DNA of 37,016 nt, taken from JANWHF01 sp036276235 (GTDB lineage: Bacteria; Planctomycetota; Phycisphaerae; Tepidisphaerales; Tepidisphaeraceae). Every line of letters begins with the position of its first letter. The stretch's first letter is position 1. Position numbers and translations under genes: made by a program. Under the pieces are notes generated by a model. That model ran no database searches. It was not told where the DNA came from and was given only the letters and a program-made list of their open reading frames with translations. The stretch is from NCBI GenBank assembly GCA_036276235.1, contig DATBDZ010000347.1:1-37016 (forward strand), written 5' to 3'. Below are positions 25,772 through 33,765 of the stretch, in pieces.

Positions 25772-26347
25772 TTATTGCTGAGCTCGATCACTCTCAACGG
25801 GCTGCACGGTTGGTGCGTGAGCGCCGCTTTGTCCGATGAGTTGGCCTTCGATGCGGGCTTTGGCTTCGCGGGCCTCGGCCAAGTCGGCGCGGAGCATGTC
25901 GCGCTCCTCGGCGATGATGCCCGAAAGCTCGCGCTGAGTGCGGGCCTCGGCCGCAACTCGTTCCATTTCGACCGTGTCGCGATTGATCTTGCGGACGACT
26001 TTGACGCCGGCCCATGCGCCCGCACCGATTCCAAAGGCGACGCAGAATGCGCAAATCAGGGCAGTGCGCCAGGCCATCTTCGCCTGTTGCACTGCAAGGG
26101 CTGTTTCATGGCGCGCCGCCGCCAGAAGTGCTTCGGCATCCGAAATATCGTCGCCGATTTGAGCTTTTTCATCGGCCGCCCCGGCGCCGATGCCCGGCGC
26201 TGCGCTAACGCCGGACCCCGCGCTGACGCGCAGCTTCAAGAGCCGTTCCCGTCCCGCGCGGATTTGCTCGGCGCGTTCTACGGTTGCCCGGTCCATCTCC
26301 TGGCCCTTCTCCGTGGCCGTCGTGCGCGCGCCAACTATCTGCGGCAT
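25772..26347 (-). CDS. Single-pass membrane protein with coiled coil
   Basis: 191 residues. The first 95 are soluble and helical (ATVERAEQIRAGRERLLKL; ISDAEALLAAARHETALAVQ). One transmembrane span follows (WRTALICAFCVAFGIGAGAW), then a basic junction (KVVRKINRD) and a charged coiled coil (VEMERVAAEARTQRELSGII, EERDMLRADLAEAREAKARI). The antisense frame is also open but has no protein-like features. The gene converges tightly on the secreted hydrolase. No family is recognised; a scaffold or structural role is possible. Confidence 0.65.
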   Translation of the reverse strand: MPQIVGARTTATEKGQEMDRATVERAEQIRAGRERLLKLRVSAGSGVSAAPGIGAGAADEKAQIGDDISDAEALLAAARHETALAVQQAKMAWRTALICAFCVAFGIGAGAWAGVKVVRKINRDTVEMERVAAEARTQRELSGIIAEERDMLRADLAEAREAKARIEGQLIGQSGAHAPTVQPVESDRAQQ

Positions 26348-26541
26348 GAGCGAATTCCTTACCAGCTAACGCGAAAACCGTCAGGATCAGAGGTTTATGT
26401 CGGACAGCGAGGCTTCCCAGCTTGAATATCCGTTATCGGACCCGCAACCTACACGATCGATCAACAGGTTTGCAACGGGGAATTCCGCAAATCGCAACTT
26501 TATTGCGCTGGGGTGAAACGGCGTGAAATTCATCCTGCAAT

Positions 26542-27243
26542 TCATGCAGCGCGCGATGCATGGCGAGCGCCAAATACGCGAAGCCATTTCTTGAACATCG
26601 AGCGGCCGGCGTGGAAATGGGCCGCGGGGGAATTGTGGGGGATCGATGTCATCTTTCGTCGAATCGCGATGAACAGCCGCGCTACCGCGAGGATGAAGAG
26701 CAGAAAAAGAATTGCCGCCGCCGACCACAGCAATAACCCGCCGATCGCGCGAATGATGTAAGTGACGACGACGATGGCGGCGGCCCCAAGCAGAATGCTG
26801 GTGCCGACGGGGCGCGCGATCGATTGCCAATCCAATGGCGCGCGAGGCGCCGATCCGACGAATTGGTTTGTGGGACCTGGAAGTTGCAGCGCTGCGCGCA
26901 TCGTTCGGGATGCGCGAGGTTTGCCGACTGTGACGACTGAAGCTTTGACGGGAATAGCCTGGCCGATGGCCGGCAGTTCGCGTTCGACATCATCCTCAGC
27001 CAGCGCACGGTAGCAATTGCCGCACACCATGCTGGCACCCCATCGCCGCGCCTTTTGCAGCTTGCCCAGGGATTGGCCGCAGTTATCGCACTCGTTTTTT
27101 GCGGCGGGCTTTTGACGGGCAAGGATTTCGCCGGCCATCGGATGGGTAACGCCCCCGCAATCGGGACAATGAACCAGCCGGCCCAGGTGCCGCTCCTGTA
27201 AGGCCAGTCTTCCGCCGCAATGGCTGCAACTGAACTTGAGCAT
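26542..27243 (-). CDS. Zinc-ribbon membrane protein
   Basis: 233 residues from ATG 27243, preceded by GGAAGGAG. The N terminus holds a CSHCGG ... CPDCGG zinc ribbon (residues 6-30), and a second pair follows (CDNCGQ ... CGNCY, about 52-78). Two hydrophobic spans lie near 150-195 (GTSILLGAAAIVVVTYIIRA; GGLLLWSAAAILFLLFILAV), and the protein ends in a basic tail (RRKMTSIPHNS). The topology suggests a cytoplasmic zinc domain anchored in the membrane, comparable in plan but not in sequence to the protein at 15985-16575. The function is unknown. Confidence 0.75.
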   Translation of the reverse strand: MLKFSCSHCGGRLALQERHLGRLVHCPDCGGVTHPMAGEILARQKPAAKNECDNCGQSLGKLQKARRWGASMVCGNCYRALAEDDVERELPAIGQAIPVKASVVTVGKPRASRTMRAALQLPGPTNQFVGSAPRAPLDWQSIARPVGTSILLGAAAIVVVTYIIRAIGGLLLWSAAAILFLLFILAVARLFIAIRRKMTSIPHNSPAAHFHAGRSMFKKWLRVFGARHASRAA

Positions 27244-27437
27244 GGGAATTGGGCTCCTTCCTGAGCATTAGTAACGGCTGTTCATCCATGAACCGCCAAC
27301 GGCTGCCCGCAAAGAATACCATAGCCACGGCCTGTTCCCAAGCCAAAGTTCTCCGTTGGTCAATATAAGATATGGCCGGGCTTTACGGGGCACATCTCTT
27401 TGTATTATCGGTGCAGGGTGTCAGGACCGCTGCCGGG

Positions 27438-27502
27438 CAACAAAAAAACGGGGCGTTCGGCGGAAATGAAAATAAGTTGCAACTAATTACGTTTTTTTGT
27501 TG
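27438..27502. promoter_or_regulatory. Inverted repeat and weak promoter candidate upstream of the Cys-heptad gene
   Basis: CAACAAAAAAACG at 27438-27450 is exactly inverted at 27490-27502 (CGTTTTTTTGTTG), with 39 bases between, in the 342-base gap before the Cys-rich gene. The right arm runs into TTGACG (27500-27505), which could serve as a -35 box with a poor TAGGGT 18 bases later. It could be an operator, a terminator of incoming transcription or chance. The rest of 27244-27584 holds no gene. Confidence 0.35.
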
Positions 27503-27584
27503 ACGGGCCCGGACGGCAAGAGGTAGGGTCTACGCGGGGTCGCAAGTCTTGAGTAGTCGTTGGAGACTTCAGCGGAGGATAATT

Positions 27585-29852
27585 ATGCAGAGGCCAAGTC
27601 GTCTGTGCTTGTGTACAGCGTCCGCGCTTGCCCTTGTGTTCTTCAGTTTTTCGGCGGCTTTTGCCGGTGATGGAGCATCCGGGCAGACGCTGGATTTGGC
27701 GCTGAAGCGGCTTGCCACCCAGGCGCAGCCAGGCCAGGTGGAGCGGGTGCAGACGGTGACCACCGTCGGCACCACCGCAACATTCTGCCCTCCCGTTCAA
27801 ACAAAATGCCCGGTGGTTTCGACGCGTTGCCCCGAAACGGCAACGCACTGCCCGCCGACGACGACGCGCTGCCCCGCTCGCGAGACGGCGTGCCCGCCGG
27901 TGCAGACGACCTGCCCGCCGGTCTCCACCGCTTGTCCGAGCGGAGCCACCAAGTGCCCGCCCAGCCAGACGAAGTGCCCGGTCACTGAAACGAGTTGCCC
28001 GCCAATTCAAACACGTTGCCCGCCGGCACTGACGCGCTGCCCCACCAAGGAAACTGCGTGTCCGGTGACAGCGACCAAGTGCCCGCCGAAGGAGACGAGT
28101 TGCCCGGCGGTCCAGACGCGCTGCCCAACAAAAGAAACCGCGTGCCCCGCTGCTGAAACCAAGTGTCCGCCGTCGGCGACCAAGTGTCCGCCCAGCGCGA
28201 CCACATGCCCTCCGCACGAAACGCGATGCCCGGCCGCGGCAACGACTTGCCCGCCTGCGGAAACCAAGTGCCCGCCGACAGCGACGCGTTGCCCGCCGAC
28301 TGACACCAAATGTCCACCGAAGGAAACGGCTTGTCCGCCGGTTCAAACACGGTGCCCGACGACGGCATCGAGTTGCCCGGCGACACAAACAAAATGTCCC
28401 GCGAGTGCGACTGCATGCCCGCCCACGGAAACCAAGTGTCCACCGCATGAAACGCGCTGTCCGGTAGCGCAGACCAAGTGTCCGCCGACTCCAACCGCCT
28501 GCACCGGTGCAAAAGAAACCGCGTGCCCCGCGACGGCGACGAGATGCCCGCCTCGCGAAACCGCATGCCCGCCTTCGCAGACCAAGTGCCCGCCAACGGC
28601 AACCGCCTGCACCGGCGTAAAGGAAACCGTTTGCCCCGCGACGGCAACGAAATGTCCGCCGACTCAAACACAATGTCCGGCGACTGCAACTTCGTGCCCG
28701 CCCACTGAAACCAAATGCCCGCCGCATGAAACCCGTTGCCCGGCGGCGCAAACCAAGTGCCCGCCGACGGAATCGAGTTGCCCGGCGACACAAACAAAAT
28801 GCCCGGCCAGTGCGACCGCCTGCCCCCCTACTGAAACCAAATGCCCGCCGCTTGAAACACGTTGCCCGGTGGCGCAGACCAAGTGTCCGCCGACTCCAAC
28901 GGCTTGCACCGGCGCAAAAGCAACCGTGTGCCCCGCGACGGCAACCAGTTGCCCGCCTCGCGAAACCGCCTGCCCGGCATCGCAGACTAAATGCCCGCCT
29001 ACAGCGACGGCTTGCACCGGCGCAAAGGAAACGGCGTGCCCGGCAGTAGCAACGCGCTGTCCGCCTCAGGAAACCACTTGCCCCGCAACACAAACGCGGT
29101 GTCCCGCGGCGGCAACCTCTTGCCCGCCGACGGAGACCAAATGTCCGCCGACGGATACGCGCTGCCCAGTGAAGGAGACGAGCTGCCCGCCGTTGCAGAC
29201 GCGTTGTCCAGCTTTAGCGACGCATTGCCCAGTTGCGGAAACCACTTGTCCGCCCACGACCACGCGATGCCCGGCGAAAGCAACAAGTTGCCCACCAAAG
29301 GAAACTCAGTGTCCGGTGGTGGCAACGCAGTGCAACGTGACCGGAGCGGCCACGCAATGCCCCGCCACGGAAACCAGTTGCCCCGGAACGGCGACGCGCT
29401 GCCCGGCCACGGCAACCAGTTGCCCGCCGAGCCAGACCAAGTGCCCGGCTACTTCAACTTCATGTCCGCCGACTGAAACCAAGTGCCCGCCATCGTCGAC
29501 CCGCTGTCCGCCTTCTGCTACCACCTGTCCGCCCAAGGCAACGGCCTGCCCCGCCGCGTCCACCAGCTGCCCCTCGGCATCGACCCAGTGCCCGACGACG
29601 GCGACCGCTTGCCCGACGACCGCTACCAAGTGCCCCACAAGCCAGACCCAGTGTCCGGCAACGCCAACCGCCTGCCCAACGTCTGTAGCGACGCAATGCC
29701 CAACAGCGGCCACACAATGCCCGGCCGCCGGGACTGTGTGCGCAACAACATCGGCATCGGCATCCAATGCCCGAAGCCCAGCTGTTGTAGCGGTGGCGTC
29801 GTCTTCGCCAAACACCGCTGCGCAAGCGGCGTTTGTCACGGCAAATTGGTGA
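27585..29852 (+). CDS. Secreted protein of about 90 tandem Cys-Pro heptapeptides
   Basis: 755 residues from ATG 27585, with GGAGGATAATT immediately before it. A signal peptide (ending SFSAAFA) is followed by a short helical segment (QTLDLALKRLATQAQPGQVE). From about residue 66 to 719 come roughly 90 tandem repeats of consensus C-P-[PAV]-x-x-T-[KRAS], for example CPPTETKCPPHETRCPVAQT. Cysteine recurs every seven residues, with a few eight- or nine-residue steps at CTGAKET, CNVTGAATQ and CPTSVATQ. The C-terminal 36 residues are Ala/Ser-rich without an anchor. Planctomycete walls have been reported as proteinaceous and rich in proline and cysteine, so a disulfide-crosslinked envelope role is plausible. 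The minus-strand frames are open only because of the 21-base repeat. No named family is recognised. Confidence 0.85.
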   Translation: MQRPSRLCLCTASALALVFFSFSAAFAGDGASGQTLDLALKRLATQAQPGQVERVQTVTTVGTTATFCPPVQTKCPVVSTRCPETATHCPPTTTRCPARETACPPVQTTCPPVSTACPSGATKCPPSQTKCPVTETSCPPIQTRCPPALTRCPTKETACPVTATKCPPKETSCPAVQTRCPTKETACPAAETKCPPSATKCPPSATTCPPHETRCPAAATTCPPAETKCPPTATRCPPTDTKCPPKETACPPVQTRCPTTASSCPATQTKCPASATACPPTETKCPPHETRCPVAQTKCPPTPTACTGAKETACPATATRCPPRETACPPSQTKCPPTATACTGVKETVCPATATKCPPTQTQCPATATSCPPTETKCPPHETRCPAAQTKCPPTESSCPATQTKCPASATACPPTETKCPPLETRCPVAQTKCPPTPTACTGAKATVCPATATSCPPRETACPASQTKCPPTATACTGAKETACPAVATRCPPQETTCPATQTRCPAAATSCPPTETKCPPTDTRCPVKETSCPPLQTRCPALATHCPVAETTCPPTTTRCPAKATSCPPKETQCPVVATQCNVTGAATQCPATETSCPGTATRCPATATSCPPSQTKCPATSTSCPPTETKCPPSSTRCPPSATTCPPKATACPAASTSCPSASTQCPTTATACPTTATKCPTSQTQCPATPTACPTSVATQCPTAATQCPAAGTVCATTSASASNARSPAVVAVASSSPNTAAQAAFVTANW

Positions 29853-29876
29853 CGTGAATCCCCGGCTTTAGTAGTT

Positions 29877-29922
29877 AAAAGAAAAGAGGCGGCTGCCAGC
29901 CAGGCAGCCGCCTCTTTTCTTT
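29877..29922 (+). terminator. Strong hairpin terminator of the Cys-heptad gene
   Basis: AAAAGAAAAGAGGCGGCTGCC (shown as two arms of a stem) pairs with GGCAGCCGCCTCTTTTCTTT across a 5-base loop, giving about 20 perfect pairs ending in a T-rich tract, 25 bases after the stop codon. The rest of the gap to 30093 contains a GCCTCCGTGCCTCCGTGGTG segment near 30051-30071 that resembles another dispersed repeat, and no gene. Confidence 0.85.
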
Positions 29923-30093
29923 CATAGGGGTCGATCACGGAGGTAGGGCACATTCACAGCTTCGGGGCCCAGCGCGGACACCCGCACGTAAAGCCTTTCA
30001 AAACCAGTTCCGTTTGTTTCGATTTGCAAAGCGCGTGAAACTCTCAAGCGCGCCTCCGTGCCTCCGTGGTGATTCTTAATTCGTTGACCGTAA

Positions 30094-31617
30094 TCAGCGC
30101 GCATCCTCCGGATCGATCACTTCATCCGGAGCCGGCGCGGGTAAAGGCTCGCTCGGCTGCAGAATCGGCAACACCAGATGAGTCGAATGCGGCGCGGCCG
30201 CACCGGGCGCCTTCGTCACATCGCGATCGCGCGACGGCAACGGCTTCGCCCTTCGCGGGCGCGGCGGCCGCCGCCCCTGCTTCACATCCTCCTCCAACTG
30301 GCTCTTTCGCCGCAGGATGTGATGGTAGTGTTGCGCGAACCGATGCGCCTCGTCTCGGATGTATTGAAGCAGCTTCAGCCCCAGATGATTGCGCGATAGC
30401 CGCAATGGCTCGCTCTTCGCCTGCACATAAACCAGCTCTTCCTTCTTCGCCAGCGAGATCACCATCGGCGGCTTCACATCCATCGTCTTGAAGACTTCCA
30501 GTGCCGCGTGAAGCTGCCCGAGGCCGCCGTCGATGAGGATCACGTCGGGGAACAGCTCATTGTTCTGCCCCGCCTCGCGATAGCGCCGGCTGACGACTTC
30601 CTGAATCGAAAGATAATCGTTGTTCCCCTGCTCATGCTTGATCTTGTAACGGCGATAGCCGTCCTTAAACGGCACACCGTCGATGAAGCAAACCTTGCTG
30701 CCGACCATCTCGCCGCCTTGCAGATGGGCGATGTCGATCCCTTCCAGAATGCGCGGCGGCTCCGGCAAACCCAGCGCATCCTGCAACTGCGCGACGCCTT
30801 CCTTCGGATTATGGACGAATGCTTCCGGCTGCCAATATTCCTGCTCGCCGGACCGCGCGCGCGCTCCCAGTGCGTTAAGCGATTTGATCTCATCGCGCAA
30901 TCGCGCGGCTCGCTCGAATTGCAGATCCTTCGAGGCCGCCAGCATCTCCTTTTCCATGTCGGCGATGACCGTTTTCTTATCGCCGTCCAGAAACTTGATG
31001 AGCCGACCGATGTCTTCGCGATACGTCTCTTTCGAGATTCGCGCCGCGCAGGGCGCCGTGCATTGATGAATCGGATACAGCAGGCACGGCCGGAAGAATC
31101 GCCGCTTGTCGTCGGCTTCGCTGATCTCCAGATGACACGTGCGGAATTTGAACGCCTTCTGCAGCAGCGTCACCGCTTCCTTGAGCGCGTAAACGCTGGT
31201 AAACGGGCCATACAGCTTCACCCCCTGCTGGCGAGGCACGCGCGTCACGTAGACGCCGGGAAACTCATCGCCGGTGGTAATCATCAGATACGGAAACGTC
31301 TTGTCATCCAGCAGCCGCGCGTTGTAGCGCGGCTGGATGTCCTTGATCAGCCGATTTTCCGCCAGCAGCGCTTCGACTTCCGTTTCGGTCTGCACGACCT
31401 CAAAGTCGATCACCTCGTCCAATAACCCCGCCTTCTTGAACTCCAGCTTCGCGCCGTTTTGGAAATAGCTCCCGACCCGATCGCGCAGACTGGCAGACTT
31501 GCCCACGTAAATGACGCGGCCCTTGTCATCCTTCATCAGGTAGACACCGGGCGCCTTGGGCAGGCCCTTGGCTTTCTCGGCGAGTTTGACAATCCGCTCA
31601 TCCATGAGACGCCCCAT
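30094..31617 (-). CDS. uvrC: Excinuclease ABC subunit C, short form
   Basis: About 507 residues from ATG 31617 (MGRLMDERIVKLAEKAKG); ATG 31605 is an alternative. The frame upstream translates a palindromic repeat. The GIY-YIG nuclease domain is at the N terminus (PGVYLMKDDKGRVIYVGKSA), followed by a UVR motif (DMEKEMLAASKDLQFERAAR). The RNase H-like endonuclease domain follows, with EGIDIAHLQGGEMVGS, VILIDGGLGQLHAA and RDEAHRFA. After HHILRRKSQLEEDV the protein runs into a basic Pro/Arg tail. It lacks the tandem helix-hairpin-helix DNA-binding domain that ends typical UvrC (about 600 residues). UvrC makes both incisions in nucleotide excision repair. Confidence 0.9.
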   Translation of the reverse strand: MGRLMDERIVKLAEKAKGLPKAPGVYLMKDDKGRVIYVGKSASLRDRVGSYFQNGAKLEFKKAGLLDEVIDFEVVQTETEVEALLAENRLIKDIQPRYNARLLDDKTFPYLMITTGDEFPGVYVTRVPRQQGVKLYGPFTSVYALKEAVTLLQKAFKFRTCHLEISEADDKRRFFRPCLLYPIHQCTAPCAARISKETYREDIGRLIKFLDGDKKTVIADMEKEMLAASKDLQFERAARLRDEIKSLNALGARARSGEQEYWQPEAFVHNPKEGVAQLQDALGLPEPPRILEGIDIAHLQGGEMVGSKVCFIDGVPFKDGYRRYKIKHEQGNNDYLSIQEVVSRRYREAGQNNELFPDVILIDGGLGQLHAALEVFKTMDVKPPMVISLAKKEELVYVQAKSEPLRLSRNHLGLKLLQYIRDEAHRFAQHYHHILRRKSQLEEDVKQGRRPPRPRRAKPLPSRDRDVTKAPGAAAPHSTHLVLPILQPSEPLPAPAPDEVIDPEDAR

Positions 31618-31660
31618 ATTGTTGGCGGTCTGTAGCGAGTTTGCCAGTGAATGCTTGCAG

Positions 31661-31819
31661 GGTGGGGCAGACATTCTCGATCTGGTGGGGCAGACATTCT
31701 TGTCTGTCGTCGAGTCTGGGAGTGGTGGCATTCTTGCCACCCGAGCAGACTCGAATCGTTCGGGGGACAAGAATGTCCCCACTCACAATTCGAGGACAGA
31801 CAAGAATGTCTGCCCCACC
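31661..31819. repeat. Nested palindromic repeat (family E) upstream of uvrC
   Basis: The outer arms GGTGGGGCAGACATTCTTG-type (31661-31710) and CAAGAATGTCTGCCCCACC (to 31819) enclose an inner hairpin (GTGGCATTCTTGCCACCCGA, then GGGGGACAAGAATGTCCCCA). The left arm begins with a partial tandem copy (GTGGGGCAGACATTCTCGAT). It occupies most of the gap between the divergent uvrC and the small secreted gene at 31936. Confidence 0.8.
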
Positions 31820-31935
31820 GGACGCCGCCACCCCAGTGAGTCTGAGTAATATCGGTCGCGCAGATCGTCTTTGACAATTCTCCCAAAGGTATTGTAAATC
31901 TTGACGGGGGAGAAAACTCGGAAGGAGAAAAGGAC

Positions 31936-32127
31936 ATGCGTAATTTACTGATTGCAGGTGCAATGTTGGTGGCTTTGACATGCGGCGCCGCGCCGGCTTC
32001 GGCGAAGACCGTTTCCCATCGCGCGACGCACACCGCCGCGACGAAGAAGCTCGCCCCCAAGCACGGGAAGAAGCACTCGGCGGGCAAGAGCCACAAGCAC
32101 AAAGCCATCGGGCATTCCAAGAAATGA
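31936..32127 (+). CDS. Tiny secreted His/Lys-rich protein
   Basis: 63 residues from ATG 31936 with a good ribosome-binding site (GGAAGGAGAAAAGGAC). A clear signal peptide (MRNLLIAGAMLVALTCGAAP, cleavage near ASA) leaves a mature peptide of about 40 residues that is almost entirely basic (KKLAPKHGKKHSAGKSHKHK). The mature part could bind metal, nucleic acid or acidic polymer. It is followed by a repeat half-element and a terminator, so it is a single-gene unit. No family is recognised. Confidence 0.7.
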   Translation: MRNLLIAGAMLVALTCGAAPASAKTVSHRATHTAATKKLAPKHGKKHSAGKSHKHKAIGHSKK

Positions 32128-32147
32128 GCGCGCAGTCGCTCTTAGAA

Positions 32148-32199
32148 CCCTCTCCCCTGACTTCGACGAGCTCAGTCGAGTCGTACTCAGGGGAGAGGG
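32148..32199. repeat. Half copy of palindrome family A with a nested 24-base insertion
   Basis: The unit begins CCCTCTCCCCTG and ends TACTCAGGGGAGAGGG as in the copy at 33766, but the centre holds an extra ACTTCGACGAGCTCAGTCGA plus GTCG. That segment is itself a near palindrome around GAGCTC. Only one of the usual two hairpins is present. Confidence 0.75.
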
Positions 32200-32246
32200 C
32201 AGGATTCATCCCGCCGATTCGTTTTTCGCCATTCTGTAAGATCTCC

Positions 32247-32270
32247 AGCCGCTCGAAAAGCGGCTTTTTT
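32247..32270 (+). terminator. Rho-independent terminator after the small secreted gene
   Basis: AGCCGCT-CGAAA-AGCGGCT followed by six T residues gives a compact GC-rich hairpin and U-tract about 120 bases downstream of the stop at 32127. Confidence 0.8.
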
Positions 32271-32342
32271 ATTTGCGGATGATAAAATCACTTGGTGATT
32301 TTAGCCCTTTATATTCCAGTTCGGGGACCTCACGAATCGCCG

Positions 32343-32417
32343 ATGCGGATGCTTTTGTGGATCGCTGCAGTCGGCGCGGCGTGTTGGCTGGTATTGCTGT
32401 GGCTGAGAAGGCGCTGA
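32343..32417 (+). CDS. Possible 24-residue single-span membrane peptide
   Basis: The frame reads MRMLLWIAAVGAACWLVLLW followed by LRRR and stop. It is one complete hydrophobic span with a positively charged end, in the gap between a terminator and the next gene. No convincing ribosome-binding site precedes it. It resembles tiny membrane proteins that annotation usually skips, but chance cannot be excluded at this length. Confidence 0.3.
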   Translation: MRMLLWIAAVGAACWLVLLWLRRR

Positions 32418-32489
32418 CGGGAATCTCAAATTAAAACACTCCTGGTTTTTGCTGGAGCCGCTGGCTCGCATTGCAGTAAAATGCGCGCC

Positions 32490-33749
32490 ATGTCACGACC
32501 AACCCTCTCGCTTCTCCTCGGCTTCTGCCTGACCTTTAGCATCGGCGCCGCGCCGGCAACACAGCCCGCTCCGCCCGCCCCCGGCGCGCCGTCGCCGTAT
32601 CACATCTACGCCGGCAATACGCACGCGCACACGGCGTTCACCTGGTCGCACGGCGTTCAATGGGAACCACCGGCAAAGCCCGCCGTTGCCGGCGACGTGG
32701 AGAAGGCGATGTACGTCGATGCCGACGGCGTCCAATATCCCGCCAAGACGATGGTCCTCAAGCCGGATTGGCAAAAGCTGCAAGGCCCGCCGCCCGAACA
32801 TTTCGCGCTGGCCAAATCAAACGGCTACGACTTCTACATCACCACCGATCATTCCCAGGAAGCCGGCTTCCATCCCACCAGCCCGACCAATCCAAACTGG
32901 CTCGCGACCTTGAAAGCCGCCGCCGATGCGAGCGACGCCAACTTCGTGGCGATCGCCGGATACGAGCATTCCGAAAACAACGGCCCCGGCGCGACCGGCC
33001 ATCTCAATGTCTACAACACCAAAGAATATCTGAACGCGATGGCCCCCGGCATCGATCTGCCCTACTTCTATAATTGGCTCAAAACTGCCGCCCCCAATGG
33101 CGACGGCCCTGTCGTCGCCTGCTTCAATCATCCCGCCGCTCACCAATACCAAAACTGGGCCCACCGCGATGCCCAGATCACCGAGATCATCACCACGCTC
33201 GAGGTGATCAACTCCAACAACAAAATCCACTACGACGCCTTCATCACCGCGCTGGATAAAGGCTGGAAGGTCTCCCCCGTCTGCGGCAACGACAACCACG
33301 GCCTCTGGGGCATCAGCCATCACACCTCGCGCACGTTCGTGCTCGCGACAGACCGGACCAAGGTCGCGATTTTGGATGCGATGAAGCATCGCCGCACCTA
33401 CGCCGCCCTCGACAAGAACATCCAGTGCTCGTACACCGTGAACGGCACGATCATGGGCTCCACGCTCGATCACCCCGACACATTCACGTTCGACATCTCC
33501 ATCAACGATCCCGACACGGACAATCCAAAAGATAAGATCACCAAGATCGAGATCATAAAAGACGGCGGCGCAGTCGCCGAGACTTTCACGCCGCCGCCCG
33601 CCCACGCGATCAACTGGAAACCCACGCTGCACGATTCCAGCAGCAAATATTTTTTCGTAAGAATCTGGAACGCCGGCGGCGGCGACGCCCCGCAAGCCGA
33701 CCCAGCCAAGCCCATCGCCTGGCTGGCGCCGGTGTGGACGGGGCGATAG
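32490..33749 (+). CDS. Secreted CehA/McbA-type PHP-fold metallohydrolase
   Basis: About 419 residues from ATG 32490 (MSRPTLSLLLGFCLTF), three codons inside the longest frame. A signal peptide ends near IGAAPA. The metal-binding motifs are in the expected order: YAGNTHAHTAF, FYITTDHSQEAG, AIAGYEHSENN, VACFNHPAAH and VCGNDNHGLWG, the PHP-type set seen in CehA/McbA-like enzymes. The last 110 residues form a beta-sandwich-like domain (TFTFDISINDPDTDNPKDKI). The substrate is unknown; the family includes phosphoesterases and carbamate or amide hydrolases. It stands alone, ending in a palindromic repeat shared with the convergent Uma2 gene. Confidence 0.82.
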   Translation: MSRPTLSLLLGFCLTFSIGAAPATQPAPPAPGAPSPYHIYAGNTHAHTAFTWSHGVQWEPPAKPAVAGDVEKAMYVDADGVQYPAKTMVLKPDWQKLQGPPPEHFALAKSNGYDFYITTDHSQEAGFHPTSPTNPNWLATLKAAADASDANFVAIAGYEHSENNGPGATGHLNVYNTKEYLNAMAPGIDLPYFYNWLKTAAPNGDGPVVACFNHPAAHQYQNWAHRDAQITEIITTLEVINSNNKIHYDAFITALDKGWKVSPVCGNDNHGLWGISHHTSRTFVLATDRTKVAILDAMKHRRTYAALDKNIQCSYTVNGTIMGSTLDHPDTFTFDISINDPDTDNPKDKITKIEIIKDGGAVAETFTPPPAHAINWKPTLHDSSSKYFFVRIWNAGGGDAPQADPAKPIAWLAPVWTGR

Positions 33750-33765
33750 GAAGGTCAAGCGCTTT

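Noticed and set aside
25775..26425. 216-residue plus-strand frame antisense to the coiled-coil membrane protein
   Set aside because: It lacks membrane or domain features, whereas the minus strand gives a coherent transmembrane span and coiled coil. Less certain than the other rejections.
27483..29093. 536-residue minus-strand frame rich in Arg, Gly, Ala and Cys across the heptad gene
   Set aside because: It is open only because the 21-base repeat lacks stops in several frames. It has no ribosome-binding site or signal peptide, while the plus strand has a signal peptide, ribosome-binding site and terminator.
27780..29740. Regular 21-base periodic repeats as a possible CRISPR array
   Set aside because: There are no constant repeats with unique spacers. 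The period is a coding heptapeptide in one long frame with a secreted-protein start, and no cas genes are near.
30508..31425. 305-residue plus-strand frame antisense to uvrC
   Set aside because: It is the complement of strongly conserved UvrC motifs and has no protein-like domain; a high-GC antisense shadow.
32817..33758. 313-residue minus-strand frame antisense to the PHP-type hydrolase
   Set aside because: Gly/Val-rich shadow of a gene with clear metal-binding motifs; no start signals.
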